IMG/VR virus record: IMGVR_UViG_3300045141_000355
Coordinates: 1 to 49,299 of that record
Reading direction: 5' to 3' (one strand)
Origin: a virus
DNA length: 49,299 nt
Positions 45,336 to 49,299 of the stretch are shown one piece after another. A program made the position numbers and the translations under genes. A model generated the notes under the pieces. The model had not been told where the DNA came from and ran no database searches. It saw only the letters and a list, made by a program, of their open reading frames with translations. Positions within the stretch are counted from its first letter, which is position 1, and each line of letters opens with the position of its first letter.

Positions 45336-46630
45336 CAGATCCTCATCAGCGCCAGAATGGAGTCCACGAGGTTACCGCCGCCCGCAATGCTGGTACCCGA
45401 ACCGCCGCCGCCGATCCGGTCGGCGGCGTTGGGACCGCCGGTGGCGCCCAGCCCAGGCTGCTGGTTGGCGAAGCCGTAGCCGTTGGCCCCACGCATGACC
45501 GGGCCAGTGCCCCAGTTCCACCCCTCGCCACCGGGGCCGGGGCCAGTCGGCCCGGGGCCGAAGCCGTAGCGCCCCACGATCGAGGCGATGCTGTCCTGGC
45601 TGTACCCGAGGTCGTGGAGCTGGGTCATGTAGTCCTGGTAGCTCTCGCCAGGCTTCGGCGCGGGCAGCGTCCCCATGGGCATGCCGGCGGTGTCCTGGAT
45701 ACCCGTCGTCGAATCCTGGACGTAGCCCGGCGTGCCGCGGTCCAGGTTCGTGGTGTCCACGCCCTTGTAGCCCTGGTTGAGCGGATCTGACTGGCGCGGC
45801 GCTGGCCGCGCTCCCAAGCCGGCTCCTGGGGCCGGGAGATCTTGGGCAGGGGTCTTGCCAGGCTTGCCGGGAGATCGGCCCGCAGAACCGCCGCCAGGCG
45901 CCTTCCCACCCCCTCCTGGCTCGCCCTGGCCGGGCACGCCACCGCTCCCCCGAGGGGGAGGCGGGGGCGCCAAGGCAGGCCGGTCGCTGCTGGGCGAGCC
46001 GCCGGTGAAGGTGGCGCCGCCCGCGGCCTGTCCCGGGTACTTAGGATTCCAGTTGACGAAGGCGCCCTGGCCTTGCAGGCCCCCGTAGGGGTGGAACACG
46101 TAGGTGCCACCCCCGCCCCCACCGCCACCGTGGCCCTTGCCACCGCCGCCACCGGAGAGGGGGCCGCTGTTGGGCACGGCCCCGAGGCCGGGGCTGTCGG
46201 TGCCGTCCGCGGGGCGCGGGTTGCCGATGTCGCCGAGCCCGTTGAGCGTGCTACCGGGTGAGGTGTAGGTAGCGCCAGGGCCGGAGAAAAAGTTGACCGG
46301 GCCGCCGGCCTGCCCGGACACGGGCTGGCCCGGCGTCGAGCTGCCGCCGAGCGCGCGCGAGAGCGCGCCGCCCAGGAGGCCGCCGAGTGGGATGCCGAGG
46401 AGCGACATGATGATGCCGAGGATGCCGCCGGCGCCGGCGTCCTTGCCGCCGCCGGGCGCCATCTGCTGCGGCACGCCGCCGGTGGCGCCGAGCGAGCCGA
46501 GGGCGTTGGCGGTGTCCCCGGGGAACCGGCCGCCCTGGCTGAGGGCGAATCCGGCGCCGGGGTCGTAGCCGCCGCCTGACGTATCGACCAGGCCGCCAGG
46601 CTGCTGAACGTCGCCACCAGAATCCGGCAG
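45335..46630 (-). CDS. Gly/Pro-rich virion protein, possibly CTG-started (431 aa)
   Basis: The first standard start (GTG at 46,474) has no SD. Codon CTG at 46,630 lies 5 nt after AGGAGG, right after the previous stop, giving MPDSGGDVQQPGGLVDTSGG. The upstream gene ends with an in-frame TAG 9 nt earlier, so read-through is another option. Product has a hydrophobic Gly-rich helix (GIIMSLLGIPLGGLLGGALS), long Gly/Pro spacers, and a C-terminal helical part (YQDYMTQLHDLGYSQDSIAS). Likely an internal virion protein. Confidence 0.55.
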   Translation of the reverse strand: MPDSGGDVQQPGGLVDTSGGGYDPGAGFALSQGGRFPGDTANALGSLGATGGVPQQMAPGGGKDAGAGGILGIIMSLLGIPLGGLLGGALSRALGGSSTPGQPVSGQAGGPVNFFSGPGATYTSPGSTLNGLGDIGNPRPADGTDSPGLGAVPNSGPLSGGGGGKGHGGGGGGGGTYVFHPYGGLQGQGAFVNWNPKYPGQAAGGATFTGGSPSSDRPALAPPPPPRGSGGVPGQGEPGGGGKAPGGGSAGRSPGKPGKTPAQDLPAPGAGLGARPAPRQSDPLNQGYKGVDTTNLDRGTPGYVQDSTTGIQDTAGMPMGTLPAPKPGESYQDYMTQLHDLGYSQDSIASIVGRYGFGPGPTGPGPGGEGWNWGTGPVMRGANGYGFANQQPGLGATGGPNAADRIGGGGSGTSIAGGGNLVDSILALMRI

Positions 46631-46639
46631 GGTCGCCTC

Positions 46640-47575
46640 CTACGACTTCGGGTAAATCCCCGGCGGCTGGTACGGCAGCACGCTCGGGGGGTTGGCGCCG
46701 GGGTTGTGCGCCCAGGGCGGCGGCGCTCCGGGGTTGAACGGAACCTGCGGCTCCCACGACATGTGCGGGTTGTTAGCCCGTGGGCTGTTGGGGTTGAGCG
46801 TCCACTGGTCCGGATGGGCGCCGGGCTGGCCGCCGCCTCCGGCGTGCATGCCCTGGTCCTGAACGATGCGTGCCTGGCGCGCGGCGTTCGCCGCGGCCTG
46901 CTGGGCCGGCGGCAGTGAGGCGAAGGGGTGGCCGGCCCAGGGCGGCTGGCCCGCGCCTGGATTGACGCCGGGAGGTCCCGGGGGCCCTGGCATGTTGCCG
47001 CCGCCGCCGTGCCAGCCGCCAGTGTTCTGCGGGCCGGGGGCCCGGAAGCCAGGCGGGGCTCCATAAACCGGGTGATCGGGCGGGATCTGGCCCCCGTAGG
47101 CGGCGTGGACGTGGTCGATGTCGGTCGGGTTGTAGTGCTGCCAGCCGTTGCCGTCGTGGATCATCGGCCCCATCGGCCCCATCTGCATCGGGGCAGGCGT
47201 GCGGGGCATGGACATCGAGGTGCCGCCCAGGCCCCCCTGCGGCATCGCTCCCGGCATCATGCTGGCGATGTTGCTGGGCGCCGGCCCGAGGTTGAATCCG
47301 GGATCGTTACCGGGACCGCCGAAGCTCCCGCCCGCCGGAGTCTGCAAGCCACCGCTGGTGCCCGCGCCGGGGTTGCCGTAGCCGCCGCCCAGCTGCCCGG
47401 GCTTGAAGTCGGGCACTGCGCCGGGGGTCGGCGCCGGCTGGGGGACGAAGGGATTGGGCGCCGGCTGCGGTTGCGGCGGGGTGGTGATCGGCGGCGTGGT
47501 CGAGGCGCCGGGGGCGGCGAGGCCGCCGGCAGCGGCGCCTGCGTAGGACGGCAGCATCCAGGCTGGGGGGGCCAT
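46640..47575 (-). CDS. Gly/Pro/Met-rich virion protein (311 aa)
   Basis: ATG 47,575 preceded by TAAGGAGAGCCC. Almost wholly low-complexity: Pro/Gly/Met/Gln runs (PPQPQPAPNPFVPQPAPTPG, MGPMGPMIHDGNGWQHYNPT), a short helix (PPAQQAAANAARQARIVQDQ), then Pro-rich to the end with TAG. Shares the NPF element with the neighbouring proteins, suggesting related origin. Role unknown; probably part of the inner core. Confidence 0.6.
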   Translation of the reverse strand: MAPPAWMLPSYAGAAAGGLAAPGASTTPPITTPPQPQPAPNPFVPQPAPTPGAVPDFKPGQLGGGYGNPGAGTSGGLQTPAGGSFGGPGNDPGFNLGPAPSNIASMMPGAMPQGGLGGTSMSMPRTPAPMQMGPMGPMIHDGNGWQHYNPTDIDHVHAAYGGQIPPDHPVYGAPPGFRAPGPQNTGGWHGGGGNMPGPPGPPGVNPGAGQPPWAGHPFASLPPAQQAAANAARQARIVQDQGMHAGGGGQPGAHPDQWTLNPNSPRANNPHMSWEPQVPFNPGAPPPWAHNPGANPPSVLPYQPPGIYPKS

Positions 47576-47584
47576 GGGCTCTCC

Positions 47585-47728
47585 TTACCGCTTCCCGTAG
47601 TTCTTGCCGTGGAAGCAGCGTTCGGTCTTCTTGCACGAGCAGGCGCCGGTGCGGGTGTGCTTGACCTTACCGCGGATGGTCGCCTTGTCGGTTCTGTCGA
47701 AGCGCTCGGCCTTCACTCTTACGCCCAT
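47585..47728 (-). CDS. Small basic CxC protein (47 aa)
   Basis: Short gene. ATG 47,728 preceded by TAAGGAGAGCCC, the same SD context as the next gene. MGVRVKAERFDRTDKATIRG, then TGACSCKKTERCFHGKNYGK: very basic with Cys30, Cys32, Cys38, His40, a plausible zinc knuckle for nucleic acid binding. It fills the gap between two virion genes. Confidence 0.6.
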   Translation of the reverse strand: MGVRVKAERFDRTDKATIRGKVKHTRTGACSCKKTERCFHGKNYGKR

Positions 47729-47744
47729 GGGCTCTCCTTAGTTG

Positions 47745-48932
47745 CTAATGTACGCCGTAATAGGAATCGTAAACGTTGGCTTGGTTCTGGCCGGGCTGGA
47801 GTGCCGTGTGGCCCCCGATGGTGCTGTCGGCAGCGCCGGAGCCACCGGAAGTCCAGTTATTTCCATATCTCTGAAACATCTCGGCGTTCTGCACCTGGCC
47901 GTAGTCCTGCGGGTTGAACTGCTGCCAGCTGTAGCTCTCGCCGCCCTGGCCGGTGCCCATGTAGATCTGCGCCTGGCCGGTGGTCGGGTCGATGCGGGTC
48001 TGCCCGCGGTTGGCGCCGGCGCCCATGTCCCACGCCGTCTGCACGCCGCTCGCGCGGGTGGGATCGGCCAGGCCGGCGGCGTCGAGCACGGCGTTGCCGC
48101 CGCCCTGCCCGAAGCCGGAGGTGCCCCCGACGCCGTAGGTCGAGCCCATGAGCTGCTTCATGTACGCCGCCGCCTGCGCCGGCCCCCAGTTGACCGCGTT
48201 GGGGTCGCCCGCGTAGCTGCCGCCTCCGCCGCCTCCCCAGCCGGAGGGCTGGGAGGCGGGCGGCGCCTGCTGCTGGCTGGCGCCGGGCGTCATCGGCGAG
48301 GGCGGCGGGACGCCGCCGACGCTGGTATTGATCGGGTCAACGCCGGTCGGCGCGCCCATCGTCGGCGGCGTGGTCGCCATGCCGGAGCCGGGGGTCAGCG
48401 GCGCCCGGCCGCTCATGTCAAGCCCGGGCGTGCTGGCGCTGCCCCACTGCGAGGGCGGGTTGCCGGTGCCCCCGCTCTGCCCCGGCCCCATGTTGGACAC
48501 GTTGCTGAAGGGCTGGTTGGGGTCGCTGGCGCCGGGACTCCCCGGCATGCCCACGGGGCCGGACCAGCCCAGCGAGCCGAGCTGCTGGCCGCCGAAGAGC
48601 TGCTGCTGGGGGTTCATGCCGAAGTAGTCAGAGAAGCCCTGCGGGATGCGCAGGTTGGGGTTCTGGAACTGCGGGTTGAGGAAGCTGCCCAGCGAGCCCT
48701 GGATGCCCTGGAAGATCGAGGGCGCCCCCTGGCTGCTCATGCCCTGTGCCTGCTGAAGGATCTGCTGGAGCGTCGGCGACAGGCCGGGGTCGATCTGGCC
48801 CCCGTACACCGGGAAGGGGTTGCTGCCCGACATCCCGATGAGCGAGTTGAAGAAGTCGTTGGCGAAGCCCGCGCCGGGCGCGGTCGTGCCCTGGCCTTGC
48901 GAGGCGACGGTGCTGCTGGGGGTGCCCGCCAT
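47745..48932 (-). CDS. Gly/Pro/Gln-rich virion protein (395 aa)
   Basis: N-terminal ordered part (GFANDFFNSLIGMSGSNPFP, LQQILQQAQGMSSQGAPSIF, QGFSDYFGMNPQQQLFGG), a long Gly/Pro/Ser linker, then a C-terminal helical/Gln-rich domain (GPAQAAAYMKQLMGSTYG, YSWQQFNPQDYGQVQNAEMF). Contains NPF like its neighbours. Location after the GNAT-like gene suggests a T7 gp14-type internal protein. Confidence 0.6.
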   Translation of the reverse strand: MAGTPSSTVASQGQGTTAPGAGFANDFFNSLIGMSGSNPFPVYGGQIDPGLSPTLQQILQQAQGMSSQGAPSIFQGIQGSLGSFLNPQFQNPNLRIPQGFSDYFGMNPQQQLFGGQQLGSLGWSGPVGMPGSPGASDPNQPFSNVSNMGPGQSGGTGNPPSQWGSASTPGLDMSGRAPLTPGSGMATTPPTMGAPTGVDPINTSVGGVPPPSPMTPGASQQQAPPASQPSGWGGGGGGSYAGDPNAVNWGPAQAAAYMKQLMGSTYGVGGTSGFGQGGGNAVLDAAGLADPTRASGVQTAWDMGAGANRGQTRIDPTTGQAQIYMGTGQGGESYSWQQFNPQDYGQVQNAEMFQRYGNNWTSGGSGAADSTIGGHTALQPGQNQANVYDSYYGVH

Positions 48933-48935
48933 AGC

Positions 48936-49124
48936 TCAGACCTCGAAGGTGGCGGGAGCGCGGCGCCGCGCGGCGCGGTCGCTGTCCAGTAGATCGGCGA
49001 AGGTGTACCGCCGCACGATCCGCCTGATGACGGGGGGCGGCTTACCGGGCTCGGCCTGAGACCAGGCGAGGGTCTCGTGCTCGATGATGAGGCCTACCAG
49101 GGACTTCCGCTGCTCAGCGGTCAT
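48936..49124 (-). CDS. Small helical protein (62 aa)
   Basis: ATG 49,124 overlaps the TGA of the GNAT-like gene. MTAEQRKSLVGLIIEHETLA, then PVIRRIVRRYTFADLLDSDR and Arg-rich end. Basic helical protein; perhaps an assembly partner of the ejection proteins. No family recognised. Confidence 0.6.
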   Translation of the reverse strand: MTAEQRKSLVGLIIEHETLAWSQAEPGKPPPVIRRIVRRYTFADLLDSDRAARRRAPATFEV

Positions 49125-49299
49125 GCGATCTCCTTGGTGTACTCCACCGCTCCCGGCCGCCAGCCCAGCCGGCGCGCCCACCGCGCCCAGCCGGGGCGCG
49201 GGGAGCGCGCGGCGACGGCTACGCAGCCGGCTTCGCGGGCAATACCATCAAGTTGGCCGGAAAGCTCAGCGTGCCATTGCCGGCCCTTAACGGCCAATC
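49121..49299 (-). CDS. GNAT-like protein, C-terminal part (continues from position 1)
   Basis: The reading frame of the gene starting at 274 re-enters here and stops at TGA 49,121-49,123. Residues encoded: WHAELSGQLDGIAREAGCVA, then PGWARWARRLGWRPGAVEYT. Frame and sense are kept across the 30-bp overlap, strong evidence of circularity. The terminal GW-x7-Y-x-K pattern resembles the end of GNAT domains. Confidence 0.6.
   Translation of the reverse strand, partial: LAVKGRQWHAELSGQLDGIAREAGCVAVAARSPRPGWARWARRLGWRPGAVEYTKEIA
49270..49299. repeat. 30-bp terminal direct repeat (identical to 1-30)
   Basis: The last 30 bases equal bases 1-30 exactly. Length and lack of special features suggest an assembly overlap of a circular or circularly permuted molecule rather than a biological terminal repeat or attachment site. 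Confidence 0.9.

Overview
The window is a complete, circular (or circularly permuted) genome of a tailed bacteriophage. The first and last 30 bases are identical, and joining them restores an open reading frame of exactly 140 codons that crosses the ends, so the unit is 49,269 bp. Base composition is visibly very GC-rich. I see no integrase, DNA polymerase, helicase, RNA polymerase, tRNA or CRISPR array. Lipoprotein signals and sigma70-like promoters fit a Gram-negative, high-GC host (probably Pseudomonadota), but the host cannot be fixed from sequence alone.

Layout. A control region (24,654-25,776) separates two divergent transcription units. To the right, the plus-strand early unit (25,777-33,623) holds about 20 small, mostly overlapping genes, including a RecB/Cas4-like PD-(D/E)XK nuclease, a DUF6197-like and a DUF6948-like protein, a Gly-X dipeptide-repeat protein encoded by 40 GGG-NNN hexamers, a candidate OB-fold protein and a VRR-NUC nuclease. 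It ends at a strong hairpin (33,675-33,710) that also lies at the end of the converging late unit.

To the left, the minus-strand unit starts at 24,722, runs through position 1, re-enters at 49,299 and ends at 33,720 (about 40 kb). In transcription order it contains small regulators (XRE, AlpA-type), a tandem double-GroES (Cpn10) protein, small and large terminase, portal, candidate scaffold, capsid, decoration and fibre proteins, two adaptor-like proteins, a nozzle-like protein, a GNAT-like protein, a block of Gly/Pro-rich candidate ejection proteins, 549-aa and 1,351-aa virion proteins, and a membrane/lipoprotein (lysis-like) module. The order nozzle, GNAT, ejection proteins, very large virion protein resembles T7 gp12-gp13-gp14-gp15-gp16, suggesting a podovirus-like virion.

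The most striking feature is a set of plus-strand cargo cassettes inserted tail-to-tail in the minus-strand structural operon: 879-1184, 3372-3587, 5551-6213 (a C5-cytosine methyltransferase), 41107-41802 and 43508-44161. Each has its own copy of one promoter, TTGACTTATGCG-N8-TGACATAATC, whose -35 begins at or a few bases from the start codon of the flanking structural gene. Related copies occur inside the early operon, in the lysis-like module on the other strand, and across the late promoter. This looks like a dispersed moron regulon under common control.
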